A stretch of DNA of 57,369 nt, taken from assembly GCA_944391505.1 (NCBI GenBank), contig CALXTV010000010.1, positions 1-57,369 of the forward strand, read 5' to 3'. This stretch comes from an uncultured Alphaproteobacteria bacterium. GTDB taxonomy: Bacteria; Pseudomonadota; Alphaproteobacteria; RF32; CAG-239. Each line of letters starts with the position of its first letter. The first letter of the stretch is position 1. Below the pieces are notes generated by a model that saw only the letters and a list, made by a program, of their open reading frames with translations, searched no databases and had not been told where the DNA came from. Both the position numbers and the translations under genes were made by a program. Positions 1 to 7,215 of the stretch are shown here, piece by piece.

Positions 1-66
1 GTTGAGCACGGCTGAATACAGCCGAGCCGAAACTAGATGCCCAAGTGATAGTCCTCTCCGGACGAA

Positions 67-92
67 CAAAACCCGCCGGTCAGGCGGGTTTA
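67..92 (-). terminator. Intrinsic terminator downstream of the split tRNA-Arg
   Basis: A 9-bp stem (69-77 with 83-91, core ACCCGCC/GGCGGGT) with a 5-nt loop is followed on the minus strand by a short T run. It lies just past the 3' end (CCA) of the minus-strand tRNA half, where a tRNA terminator is expected. The remaining bases 1-66 show one small hairpin but no gene I can support. Confidence 0.7.
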
Positions 93-94
93 TG

Positions 95-142
95 TGGCGT
101 CCCCGAGAGGACTCGAACCTCCTGCCCACAGTTTAGGAAACT
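95..142 (-). pseudogene. 3' half of a split tRNA-Arg(CCT) gene
   Basis: Read on the minus strand, this carries the anticodon loop TTCCTAA, the 3' anticodon stem, variable region, T-arm, the acceptor strand CGGGGAC, the discriminator G and encoded CCA. Its missing 5' half is 9.3 kb away at 9460-9503. Joining 9503-9460 to 127-95 gives a perfect 77-nt tRNA with a 7-bp GTCCCCG/CGGGGAC acceptor stem and anticodon CCT. No 5' half is supplied on the element side (positions 143 onward), so the gene is broken in the present arrangement. Confidence 0.9.
128..142 (+). repeat. Left attachment site (15-bp direct repeat)
   Basis: The 15 bases ACAGTTTAGGAAACT occur here and again at 9460-9474 in the same orientation. 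They are the anticodon stem-loop of the tRNA-Arg(CCT). The bases beyond the repeat differ, so this is the crossover core of the site-specific integration. Confidence 0.85.
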
Positions 143-388
143 ATATAAACCAATGTCGCAATACCTTGATAAAATATTGATTTGCATTGTTTTTATTAGT
201 GTTCGCAAACTGATAGAATTTTCGGTGCCTTTCTAGTGCCTAGATTGCGAAGTATCTCTACTTCAAATATTATGCAGTTATATTAGTCAAAGATACTTAA
301 AAATCAAGGATTTTCTGACAGTTCTGCAAAGAAGTTTATTTCATTTTTTATCAATAAAACATTAGACGAATAGTGTTTCCTTATTGGG

Positions 389-1612
389 TTATGCTTCATA
401 ATCCTTTAATAGCCATTCAAGTAAAGACACTATCTTTATACCATCTTCTGTGCTGCCAACCAACATTTCATCATTCGTTAAAACCATTTTGGGATGACTA
501 TCACGAATCTGCTGTAAAACTCCTAATTCGCGACTAAATGTTTTGTTGGCATCCATTCTATCATTTACTTGAATATATAGCTTTTCATCTTGTTTGGTTG
601 CAATAAAGTCTATTTCTTTATCTTCATACTTACCAATAAAAACCGTATAACCACGTCTTAAAAGCTCAAAATAAACAATATTTTCCAGAATCCGACCATT
701 ATCGGAAACTCGGTTTAAAATACGATACCGCAATCCATTATCAACAATATAGTATTTTTCCAAACTTCGTAAAAGTTCTTTTCCTTTAACATCATAGCGT
801 TGGACAGGATAAAAAATAAAAGCTTTTTCTAATAAGCCAATACAATCATTTACATAAGCATTATTTTTACTTTCGATACTCTTTTCATTATATAATGTGT
901 TCGTAATACTGTTGACGCTGCTTATGTTGGCAATGTTGTCAGCTAGAAAATGGATGATTTTTTCAATTACTTGGGTATTTGTATTCTTAGCTCTAGAAGC
1001 TACATCTTTTATCAAAACTGTATTATATATACCATCAAGAACTTCATAAGACTGTCTTTCGCTAAAATCAAAATCTTTTAACGATGGCATTCCGCCAAAT
1101 TTAATATATAAGGCAAATTTACGTTCCATTGACATATCATTAGGAAATTTATGAAAAGTCAAAAATTCCTTAAAAGATAAAGGAAGCATTTTTATTTCTA
1201 CATATCTTCCTGATAAGAAAGTAGCCAATTCTGAAGAAAGCATATAAGCATTTGAACCGGTTAAATATAAATCAGCATTCTTTCGCAAACGTAGAGATGC
1301 AACAGCTTTTTCCCATTCAGGTATTTTTTGCACTTCATCAAGCATAATATAAGTCATTTTATCTTTATTTGCTTTTAGGCGGCTATCAATCATATCGTGC
1401 AAAGTTTTTGCATCGGAAATTTGCTCATCACCCATTTCTTCAAAATTCAGGTGAATAATTTGTTCTTCCGTGATTCCCTGTTCTTTTAATTTCAAGGCAA
1501 AGCTATCTAATATTCTAGATTTTCCGCATCGTCTAATACCTGTAATGACCTTGATAATATCCTTATCTTTCCAAGACATTAACTTATTTAAATATAATGG
1601 TCTATCTATCAT
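389..1612 (-). CDS. AAA family ATPase with DUF4143 C-terminal domain
   Basis: The 407-residue protein opens with the pattern of the AAA_14/DUF4143 family: a Walker A motif GIRRCGKS at about residues 25-32 and a Walker B-like IMLDEVQ at about 88-94, followed by an arginine/sensor region. The C-terminal half (about 200-400) matches the DUF4143 type, with a nuclease-like IDFIATK stretch late in the chain. The family is widespread in islands and gut bacteria and its role is unknown. The ATG is preceded by AGGGAG at good spacing. It stands alone at the left end of the element, facing the left attachment site. The fold is secure; any function in element maintenance or defence is a guess. Confidence 0.85.
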   Translation of the reverse strand: MIDRPLYLNKLMSWKDKDIIKVITGIRRCGKSRILDSFALKLKEQGITEEQIIHLNFEEMGDEQISDAKTLHDMIDSRLKANKDKMTYIMLDEVQKIPEWEKAVASLRLRKNADLYLTGSNAYMLSSELATFLSGRYVEIKMLPLSFKEFLTFHKFPNDMSMERKFALYIKFGGMPSLKDFDFSERQSYEVLDGIYNTVLIKDVASRAKNTNTQVIEKIIHFLADNIANISSVNSITNTLYNEKSIESKNNAYVNDCIGLLEKAFIFYPVQRYDVKGKELLRSLEKYYIVDNGLRYRILNRVSDNGRILENIVYFELLRRGYTVFIGKYEDKEIDFIATKQDEKLYIQVNDRMDANKTFSRELGVLQQIRDSHPKMVLTNDEMLVGSTEDGIKIVSLLEWLLKDYEA

Positions 1613-2127
1613 AGCAAATCTCCCTCATTATCAATATATATAAAGAACTTCTATATTTCAACAAGTTTTTTAGAAATTTATAAAAAAGTTTTTAAAGGCT
1701 TGCCTTTTTACATAATATTCATCAAAATTATTATTTGTAAGTATTGAAAATATTGCGAATGTTATTCTGGTGAAGCATATATTTCGCAACGTTAAAGACC
1801 TCGTAAGTCGCCTAGGGGTTAATTGTTAAAATAAGCGAATGTTAAAGAACATACCTTTTTTAACATTTTCTTTGAAAAGCTTGGAATTGTTAGGGATTTT
1901 ATTTAAGGCTCTAGGGTGGCAAGGTAAAAATGTTAAACTTTATTAGTTTTGATAACTTTTCTTAACATTTTGTCCTTTTGTTTGATTTGGTATCAATTCA
2001 TTCAAGAAGCTTATTATTCCCTAACGACCCTAGTTTTAATTTTTGAAATTTTGATTTTTTCAATTTTACTCAAAAGAAAAAGCCTTACAAAAAATGTAAG
2101 GCTTTTTTACTTGGAGTTAATTTGCTA
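1613..2127. other. AT-rich intergenic region with no supported gene
   Basis: This 515-base stretch separates the ATPase from the recombinase operon. It has scattered GCGAATGTTA/CGCAACGTTAAAGA-like words (near 1752, 1788 and 1834) that could be degenerate protein-binding repeats, and an intrinsic terminator near its right end. An open frame from 1949 has a TTG start, no ribosome-binding site and runs antisense into the recombinase, so I do not accept it. Confidence 0.4.
2077..2108 (-). terminator. Intrinsic terminator, end of the recombinase operon
   Basis: The stem AGCCTTAC/GTAAGGCT (2081-2088 and 2096-2103) is flanked by A-rich and T-rich runs on both sides, so it can work in both directions. 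It lies 20 bases past the stop of the minus-strand recombinase gene. Confidence 0.75.
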
Positions 2128-2757
2128 TCACACTCTTGCATTTTCAACCGCGTTGGCGAGCATGTGTTCATTATAATTAAAATATCTTTGTGTGGTTGAG
2201 ATGTTTTTATGATTAGCCAGCTTTTGCACCAAACAGATATTCACACCGGAATTTACCAATTTTGATACAAACAAATGTCGGCCGAGGTGGCTGGCCCCTT
2301 TTATGCTGAATTTGCGATAAACGGAACTAAACAAACGACTGATACTCACGCGATTGTAGGGCTTATTTTGCTTTTGCGATGTAAATAAATAGCTCTCTTG
2401 GTTCAAATTGCTTCGTGTTTGTTGCAGATACTTCAAATATTCGGCAAATTCCTTCTTAATCTGCGAGTTCAAATAGTAGGAACATTTATTTTTGCCTTTG
2501 TTCTTATCATAATCAAGGCAAATGGCGTCTTTGACTTTCAGTGTTTCGGTATAAACATCCTTAACCTGAAGATAACAAAAATTGATGGAACGCATGCCGT
2601 TCAGCGAGCATAAGAACATCATCCGGATTTGTTCGGCGTGTTTCATTCCGCTGATATAGGTCAAAATATCTTTAATTTTTTTATCATCTACAAAAACGTC
2701 ATTTACCATTGATTTTACTCTTTTTAACTTATTTATACTCATTTTGAAAGGAGACAT
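2128..2757 (-). CDS. Small tyrosine recombinase
   Basis: The 209-residue protein is mostly a catalytic domain of the lambda-integrase/XerC family. Visible active-site residues are Arg56 (in GMRSINF), His157-x-x-Arg160 (HLGR), His183 (ANHKN) and the nucleophile Tyr192 (RYFNY); a lysine-rich turn near residue 87 fits the beta2-beta3 lysine. It lacks the usual long N-terminal SAM-like domain, so it is shorter than XerC. It is the last gene of a minus-strand run with ankyrin, DUF3768 and DUF1737 genes and is followed by a terminator. It is distinct from the P4-type integrase at the right end, so it may resolve or invert DNA rather than integrate. The ribosome-binding site is weak. Confidence 0.85.
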   Translation of the reverse strand: MSPFKMSINKLKRVKSMVNDVFVDDKKIKDILTYISGMKHAEQIRMMFLCSLNGMRSINFCYLQVKDVYTETLKVKDAICLDYDKNKGKNKCSYYLNSQIKKEFAEYLKYLQQTRSNLNQESYLFTSQKQNKPYNRVSISRLFSSVYRKFSIKGASHLGRHLFVSKLVNSGVNICLVQKLANHKNISTTQRYFNYNEHMLANAVENARV

Positions 2758-2777
2758 AATAATATTGAAAGGAAATC

Positions 2778-2933
2778 CTAGTTTTTAATGATGGCTTGAT
2801 AAAACACTTTATAACTCAAACCTTGGGTCAAAATCCCCACACCGCCTTGGCATTGCCAACCGTTTTGAAGAGCCGCATTCACATATTCAATCAGATTATC
2901 CAAGCTTTCCGAACATAAAATATCATATTTCAT
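2778..2933 (-). CDS. DUF1737-like small protein
   Basis: A 51-residue frame beginning MKYDILCSES contains the pattern of DUF1737 proteins: an N-terminal strand, a helix (LIEYVNAALQNGW), a CQGGVGI glycine turn and a C-terminal YQAII. It starts 12 bases after the stop of the DUF3768 gene and ends 20 bases before the recombinase start, so it fits the operon. DUF1737 proteins are short, of unknown function, and common in alphaproteobacteria and their phages. The assignment is from pattern memory. Confidence 0.7.
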   Translation of the reverse strand: MKYDILCSESLDNLIEYVNAALQNGWQCQGGVGILTQGLSYKVFYQAIIKN

Positions 2934-2945
2934 CTTTGATAACTA

Positions 2946-3272
2946 CTAGTATTCATAAGCATACATCACGGTTAAAACACGGTTTGTCTGACTAGGGTCA
3001 GCGGCATTCGGCGAAGCAAATTCAAAATTGCGGTCATAATAATCAATCTTCCAAAAAATCTTTTCACCCTTGAAGCTAAACGCTCCGAAATCTTTTTCAT
3101 CGTAGGGATTGTTTTCTTCACTGAAATCCTTAAAATGCCGAACCTTGTTCAAAATGACTTCAATATCATCAAAACTATTGGCTTTAATTCCGGGCGTTAA
3201 AACAAAAGTCCCCAGAGATGGGTTGGCTCTGAAATCATCATTGAGCTTAGCGATTGCGGCGATATTATTCAT
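2946..3272 (-). CDS. DUF3768 domain protein
   Basis: The 108-residue protein matches the DUF3768 layout known from alphaproteobacterial plasmids and islands: an N-terminal AxLNDxFR helix, the LTPG turn, then the conserved block NPYDEKDFGAF with FWKIDYYDR, and a C-terminal RVLTVMYAYEY. The function of the family is unknown. The ATG has a strong GAGGAAAG site and overlaps the end of the ankyrin gene by 8 bases, which suggests coupled translation. Confidence 0.85.
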   Translation of the reverse strand: MNNIAAIAKLNDDFRANPSLGTFVLTPGIKANSFDDIEVILNKVRHFKDFSEENNPYDEKDFGAFSFKGEKIFWKIDYYDRNFEFASPNAADPSQTNRVLTVMYAYEY

Positions 3273-3792
3273 GCTCGCTTTCCTCTAACAATCTAACACA
3301 AAGATATTCGGTCATACCTTCTTGTTCGGCGGCATAATCCCAAACCGAAAGGCCACGATTATTCTTTATGTCTGCATCAGCTCCGTTATCAATCATAAAG
3401 TCCAAAATCCGAATTCGCATTAAAGCTTGAGGATGACGAACCACATATATAAAAGAAGTGTTACCGAACTTATCACGAGCGTTAATATCTGCTCCGGATT
3501 CAAGCAAAACAGCCAGAGTTTGCGGCAAACTGCGTTTAACCGCGGCAATCATAAAAGGTGTTTCTCCGTTGCGATTGCGAGATTTAACATCCCCGCCGGC
3601 TTGAATAAAAGCCTTGATAATATCGGGCTCATAAAACTCTTTGCAAGCCCACATAAACGGCGTCCAACCGTGTTTGTTATAGGGCTCATTAACATCAAAA
3701 CCTTGCTTTATGATAGATTTGATACGCTCAAAATCCATATCATAAAGTGCTTTCATCAATATATTTTCTTCATTAACCATCTGTTTTTCCAT
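3265..3792 (-). CDS. Ankyrin-repeat protein
   Basis: The 175-residue protein holds about four ankyrin repeats. The diagnostic phrases are GWTPFMWACK, GETPFMIAAV, GADINARDKFGNTSF and NGADADIKNNRGLSVWDYA. There is no signal peptide, so it is cytoplasmic unless exported by another system. It heads the short operon with DUF3768, DUF1737 and the small recombinase. A protein-binding role is the family expectation; the partner cannot be told from sequence. A second ankyrin gene lies at 6405. Confidence 0.85.
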   Translation of the reverse strand: MEKQMVNEENILMKALYDMDFERIKSIIKQGFDVNEPYNKHGWTPFMWACKEFYEPDIIKAFIQAGGDVKSRNRNGETPFMIAAVKRSLPQTLAVLLESGADINARDKFGNTSFIYVVRHPQALMRIRILDFMIDNGADADIKNNRGLSVWDYAAEQEGMTEYLCVRLLEESEHE

Positions 3793-3949
3793 GAATTATT
3801 TAAAAAAATGGTCCCCGGGGTAGCATTCAAAAATGCTAAAGTCAAGCACTTTTTATAACATTTTTACCTTATCTTATTGATTCTGAATGATTTTATTTTA
3901 AATTCAACGGGTTGCATAAGAAACTTTTCCTAAAAGTTGTTGATATGTT

Positions 3950-3978
3950 TTGCTCGTATCTTGAAAATTGCATATAAT
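3950..3978 (+). promoter_or_regulatory. Sigma-70-like promoter for a small transcript
   Basis: TTGCTC (3950-3955) and a perfect TATAAT (3973-3978) are separated by exactly 17 bases. A terminator follows about 40 bases later with no reading frame between, so the promoter appears to serve a short RNA. Confidence 0.5.
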
Positions 3979-3984
3979 TTTGTT

Positions 3985-4051
3985 ATTAATTACTTATCAC
4001 TTAGGTTAAGTGTGTCCAAAATCCGAAGATTTAGTTCTTCGGATTTTTTTT
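3985..4051 (+). ncRNA. Candidate small RNA of about 65 nt ending in an intrinsic terminator
   Basis: The transcript predicted from the promoter at 3950-3978 contains a small hairpin (CACTTA/TAAGTG) and then a 10-bp stem (4020-4029 with 4036-4045, AATCCGAAGA/TCTTCGGATT) followed by eight T residues. No open frame or plus-strand gene precedes the terminator. This is the shape of a short regulatory RNA. Its target is not predictable here. Confidence 0.45.
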
Positions 4052-4070
4052 ATTAGTTGCCTTACAGAAA

Positions 4071-4189
4071 ACCCCGAGTTTACTCGGGGCTGAATGCCAA
4101 GGTGTTGGAACAACACCGCTCCACACCAACGAGCGTGGTCAAACCGTAAGGTTTGTAGCTGTTATAGAACCCCCAGTTTACTGGGGGAT
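4071..4189 (+). ncRNA. Highly structured RNA-like block, possible IS200/IS605 right end / omega-RNA remnant
   Basis: Within about 120 bases there are five stems: CCCCGAGT/ACTCGGGG (4072-4089), GGTGTT/AACACC (4101-4117), CGCTC/GAGCG, AAACC/GGTTT (4141-4154) and CCCCCAGT/ACTGGGGG (4170-4187). The first and last hairpins share the same TTTA-type loop. The last part, GTAGCTGTTATAGAAC followed by a C5/G5 hairpin and GATAT, resembles the right ends of IS200/IS605 elements that make the TnpB guide RNA. No tnpB or tnpA is present. An independent structured RNA is the alternative. Confidence 0.4.
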
Positions 4190-4232
4190 ATCTATTTAAA
4201 TCCCTCAACCTTAACATGAAAGAAAAAAAAAT

Positions 4233-5255
4233 ATGAGTAACCTTATACGTTATATCATTCAGGAAGATCCTGAAAAACAAATGAAAAAGAACGAGTTAGA
4301 TTATGCAAAATATTCAACATCTTGGGCTCCTATCCAAAAACAATCTCAAGAAGACAAATATAAAGGCTATAAATTTAGCTCTAAAAATTTGTTGGAAAAT
4401 AGCTTTAATTATCTAACGTCAAACAAATCTTCACAAAGTAAGGATGAAGGTTCTTTTATGAGTGGAATTTCTAATATCTTTAATAATATTAAATCTGATA
4501 CAAAATCTTCTTCAAACGCAACTTTACCGCAATCTGTTGCTAAAACTGCGGCAGAAGAAAGCTCAAAAATCGGCACAGTCCTATCTCCGAAATCTATCGG
4601 AAATGATGCCGCTTCATACAAAATTGCTCAAAATAACAAAGGGAATACTGCAAATAATACGAAGGAAATGATGTTAAATAAATACCAAAAACTAATAGAT
4701 AAGCACTTTGACGAGGTATATAAAAGTGAAGGAAATCCTAATTATATTTATCTTGACCCCAAATATATAAAAACTATTGGCAGAGGTGAGAATATTAATT
4801 CTTTTGATGCTTTTGATAAAATAAATTTTAAAAATAAAAAGAGTAGAAGTATCGCAACAGAACAGGAAAAGATTGATGCTTTCAACAATTTTGAAAATTG
4901 GATTAAAGAAAATAAAAAAACAGATAAACATAATTATAAGGCTAGTTATTTTGAAAATTTAAGTGATTTATATATAGAACCCGATGAAGAGAAAAGATTG
5001 CATACAGAACATGTATTAAATGACATGCCAGTAATAAAAAATATAATAAAAAATTATGATGAATTAAGTTTTGAAAAGCAGTTAGCAATTTTAGATATGG
5101 CTTACAATCTCGGAACAACTAAATTCAATGACAAATTTCAAAATTTTATTAAGGCAGCAAATGCCAATTCAGAAGCAGGAATGTTAGCAGAATATCACCG
5201 AAAGGGTATTTCTGAAGAAAGAAATAAATGGACTGCAGATTTATTAAAAAAATAA
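4233..5255 (+). CDS. GH24 (T4-type) lysozyme with long N-terminal extension
   Basis: The 340-residue protein has a low-complexity polar region (about 1-150) and a C-terminal lysozyme domain (about 150-340). Glu166 in SEGNPN, Asp175 in YLDPK and Thr181 in KTIGRG have the spacing of the T4 lysozyme triad Glu11/Asp20/Thr26 (9 and 6 residues). The family cleaves the MurNAc-GlcNAc bond of peptidoglycan. Later motifs LAILDMAYNLG and HRKGISEERNKWT match the phage endolysin end. There is no signal peptide, so export would need a holin or a secretion system. It is the only large plus-strand gene of the element. It may be a phage remnant or an antibacterial effector. The ribosome-binding site is weak and A-rich. 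Confidence 0.8.
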   Translation: MSNLIRYIIQEDPEKQMKKNELDYAKYSTSWAPIQKQSQEDKYKGYKFSSKNLLENSFNYLTSNKSSQSKDEGSFMSGISNIFNNIKSDTKSSSNATLPQSVAKTAAEESSKIGTVLSPKSIGNDAASYKIAQNNKGNTANNTKEMMLNKYQKLIDKHFDEVYKSEGNPNYIYLDPKYIKTIGRGENINSFDAFDKINFKNKKSRSIATEQEKIDAFNNFENWIKENKKTDKHNYKASYFENLSDLYIEPDEEKRLHTEHVLNDMPVIKNIIKNYDELSFEKQLAILDMAYNLGTTKFNDKFQNFIKAANANSEAGMLAEYHRKGISEERNKWTADLLKK

Positions 5256-5288
5256 TTTTTACAGAATAGGCTGTGATAAAAACACAGC

Positions 5289-5732
5289 CTACTTTATACC
5301 ATAAATTTCTCCACTACGCCTAAAACTATTATTATCATATTCAATCAACTCAACTATCCAATGGTATTCTGAGCAATAGGAACTATTAAGACATTCTGAA
5401 ATCTGAAACTTATTGATATTGATTTGTTGCTTTTGAATAACTGGATTATAAAAACGACATTTTAAAATAACAAAATCTTGCTTATTTTCTAACAAAATGC
5501 ACGATTGTGTTGTCCACCCGTCTTTATGATTATCATCTTTTTTATAAGTTGTTGAATTTGAGAATTTTAAACTATTGGGGCTTAAATATGTTTCCCTTGC
5601 GATTGAAGAAATTGGAATTAAAGGATTATAAAACAGAGGATTAACAAATTTTTCTTCTTTATTTTGATGAAACAAAGCACAAGAAGTGGTCATCAATGCA
5701 ATCACACCAAATACCCAAACGCCTTTTCTCAT
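5289..5732 (-). CDS. Predicted lipoprotein of unknown function
   Basis: The 147-residue protein starts with a short lipoprotein signal: MRKG, a hydrophobic run and the lipobox MTTSC with Cys18. The mature part is polar, with two cysteine pairs (QSCILL, ILKCRF and ECLNSSYCSEY) that could form disulfides in the periplasm. I do not recognise the family. GGGAG lies 9 bases before the ATG. It converges on the lysozyme gene, with only 33 bases between stops. Confidence 0.65.
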   Translation of the reverse strand: MRKGVWVFGVIALMTTSCALFHQNKEEKFVNPLFYNPLIPISSIARETYLSPNSLKFSNSTTYKKDDNHKDGWTTQSCILLENKQDFVILKCRFYNPVIQKQQININKFQISECLNSSYCSEYHWIVELIEYDNNSFRRSGEIYGIK

Positions 5733-5819
5733 TCTTTAAACTCCCAAAATTAAGATGAATAAAGTATAAATATCAAAGTTGAAAATATGGTTAAGCAAAA
5801 GTGAATCTATGCCAAAGAT

Positions 5820-6302
5820 TTAGATTTGCTTTAATTTCTCAATCAGTTCAAAAATTGTCATATCTGAGGCTTGGAGCTTGGAAACGGAAATCGGTGTCGG
5901 TTTGTGTTCATCATAAATCGGACTACCGGTGCGGCGGACAAATATCGCCGAGCTGAGTTGCTTTCCGAATGTCGGCGTATATTTGTTGGCCAGACCTTGT
6001 TCTTTGCTCCAATATCTTGATGTGTTGCTACCTGAAAGAGGACTTCCGGTGATGCAATAAAAATATGTATCTTCTTGTTTCCATGGTGTGTGTTGCCACA
6101 AAAGCAACAATTCCCCCAAACACAAAGAAAAGGTCGGAATATATAAGGCAAAAACACCGCTGCCTTGAATGGAAATGTTGTAATATTTGGGATGGGATAA
6201 GATTAAATCTTGATGTTGTTGCAACAAGTCTAAGTTATCAAATAATGCTTGCAAGGCTTGCTTATCAGGCGTGGCCGCCTGAACATAAAAGCTGACTGTC
6301 AT
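5820..6302 (-). CDS. Hypothetical protein
   Basis: A 160-residue frame with a good AGGAG site before its ATG. There is no signal peptide or membrane segment. The visible pattern is an N-terminal helical region rich in Gln and Leu (about 10-40), then a mixed alpha/beta region with tryptophans (LLLWQHTPWKQED), and a polar C-terminus. I do not recognise it. It is part of the minus-strand cargo run of the element, downstream of the second ankyrin gene. Confidence 0.6.
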   Translation of the reverse strand: MTVSFYVQAATPDKQALQALFDNLDLLQQHQDLILSHPKYYNISIQGSGVFALYIPTFSLCLGELLLLWQHTPWKQEDTYFYCITGSPLSGSNTSRYWSKEQGLANKYTPTFGKQLSSAIFVRRTGSPIYDEHKPTPISVSKLQASDMTIFELIEKLKQI

Positions 6303-6363
6303 TATATTTCTCCTGTTTAGTCCGTTTGGTTAAAGTGGGACAAGTTGGCATAAATTCACTTTT

Positions 6364-6390
6364 AAGGGGATTATGTTAAATAATCCCCCG
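6364..6390 (-). terminator. Possible terminator or hairpin between cargo genes
   Basis: GGGGATTA/TAATCCCC (6366-6373 and 6381-6388) forms a perfect 8-bp stem with a 7-nt loop just past the stop of the ankyrin gene. The T run after it is poor, so it may be an RNA-stability hairpin. Confidence 0.4.
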
Positions 6391-6404
6391 AATGTCAAGT
6401 CTTC

Positions 6405-6947
6405 TCAGTTTTTGTAAAGCACCGCTCCGTTATCAAGCAATAGGTTGGCAATATCAAGCTCTATTCGCTCTAAGGACAAGGTTAAGGCGGTTTCACCTTG
6501 GATATTAAGCCAATTCACATCAACACCTTTGTTTATCAACATTTGGATGGTTTGTAATTTGGTATCATCTTCCATATTTTCGTTCAAAATAACAGACATA
6601 ATAGCGTTATATCCGAATATATCGGTTCTATTAACTTCGCTTCCTTCGGCAATAAGAAAATCAAGCGGCTCTTTTTCCATGCAGAAATAGCAAGCCACCA
6701 AAAATAAACTGGCTCTGCGGCGATTGATTGATGAATTTAAGTTAAAATTGTTAGTTCTAATCAATTTTTTCAACTCGCGGACGGAATTGATATCAATATT
6801 ACCTTCGCTCTCAAAATTATATGGCGGATTAACCGGTGTATTTTTTAATCTCTCTTCTATTTGTTTGATTTGTTCTTGGACTTCGGCCATTTCTTCAATG
6901 GTAATAAATTTAGAATACGTTTTATCTTCGGGATTATACATTAACAT
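6405..6947 (-). CDS. Ankyrin-repeat protein
   Basis: About 180 residues with an N-terminal helix (MAEVQEQIKQIEERL) and two to three ankyrin repeats toward the C-terminus: GSEVNRTDIFGYNAIM, KGVDVNWLNIQGETALTLSL and a final ANLLLDNGAVLY. There is no signal peptide. The ATG at 6947 is preferred because AAGGAG lies 5 bases before it; a GTG two codons earlier is possible. It is the second ankyrin protein of the element and not close in sequence to the one at 3265. Confidence 0.75.
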   Translation of the reverse strand: MLMYNPEDKTYSKFITIEEMAEVQEQIKQIEERLKNTPVNPPYNFESEGNIDINSVRELKKLIRTNNFNLNSSINRRRASLFLVACYFCMEKEPLDFLIAEGSEVNRTDIFGYNAIMSVILNENMEDDTKLQTIQMLINKGVDVNWLNIQGETALTLSLERIELDIANLLLDNGAVLYKN

Positions 6948-7118
6948 TCTCACTCCTTATCTGGTTCTTATAAGGATATTTATCGGAAATAATAACGATA
7001 GTTTTTTCTTATTCCTATATATGGAAAATGCCGCAGTTTAATATTTGACTAATTAAAACAAAGAGCAAAAGATGGCTTAAAAATATATAATTTTAACTTG
7101 CTTTTTATTTTTTTTAAT

Positions 7119-7124
7119 TATAAT
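7119..7124 (+). promoter_or_regulatory. -10 box of the element-borne tRNA
   Basis: A perfect TATAAT lies 13 bases before the tRNA at 7138. A TTGCTT is 15 bases further upstream, which is short for a spacer, so only the -10 is convincing. Confidence 0.4.
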
Positions 7125-7137
7125 CAAAGGCTAGGTA

Positions 7138-7214
7138 GTCAGCGTAGCTCATCCGGATAGAGCACTGGTTTCCTAAACCAGGGGTAGTGGGTTCAAGTCC
7201 CGCCGCTGACGCCA
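7138..7214 (+). tRNA. tRNA-Arg(CCT) carried by the element
   Basis: This is a complete 77-nt tRNA: acceptor stem GTCAGCG/CGCTGAC, D-arm GCTC...GAGC, anticodon stem CTGGT/ACCAG with loop TTCCTAA (anticodon CCT, reading AGG), a T-arm with TTCAAGT and an encoded CCA. By hand alignment it matches the reconstituted host tRNA-Arg(CCT) at about 59 of 77 positions, with differences paired in stems, so it is a different functional gene and not a copy made by integration. It ends one base before the stop codon of the opposing HTH gene. Confidence 0.95.
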
Positions 7215-7215
7215 T

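Noticed and set aside
1949..2176. Open frame of 75 codons on the plus strand
   Set aside because: It starts at TTG without a ribosome-binding site, runs through a terminator hairpin and ends antisense inside the recombinase gene.
4080..4280. Minus-strand frame of 66 codons over the hairpin block
   Set aside because: It is antisense to a structured region, and the hairpins explain the absence of stops. No ribosome-binding site or protein pattern is seen.
7138..7214. Element-borne tRNA as a second integration site or a copy of the host gene
   Set aside because: It is complete, is not flanked by a further direct repeat that I can find, and differs from the host tRNA at many paired positions, so it is neither an attachment scar nor a duplicate.
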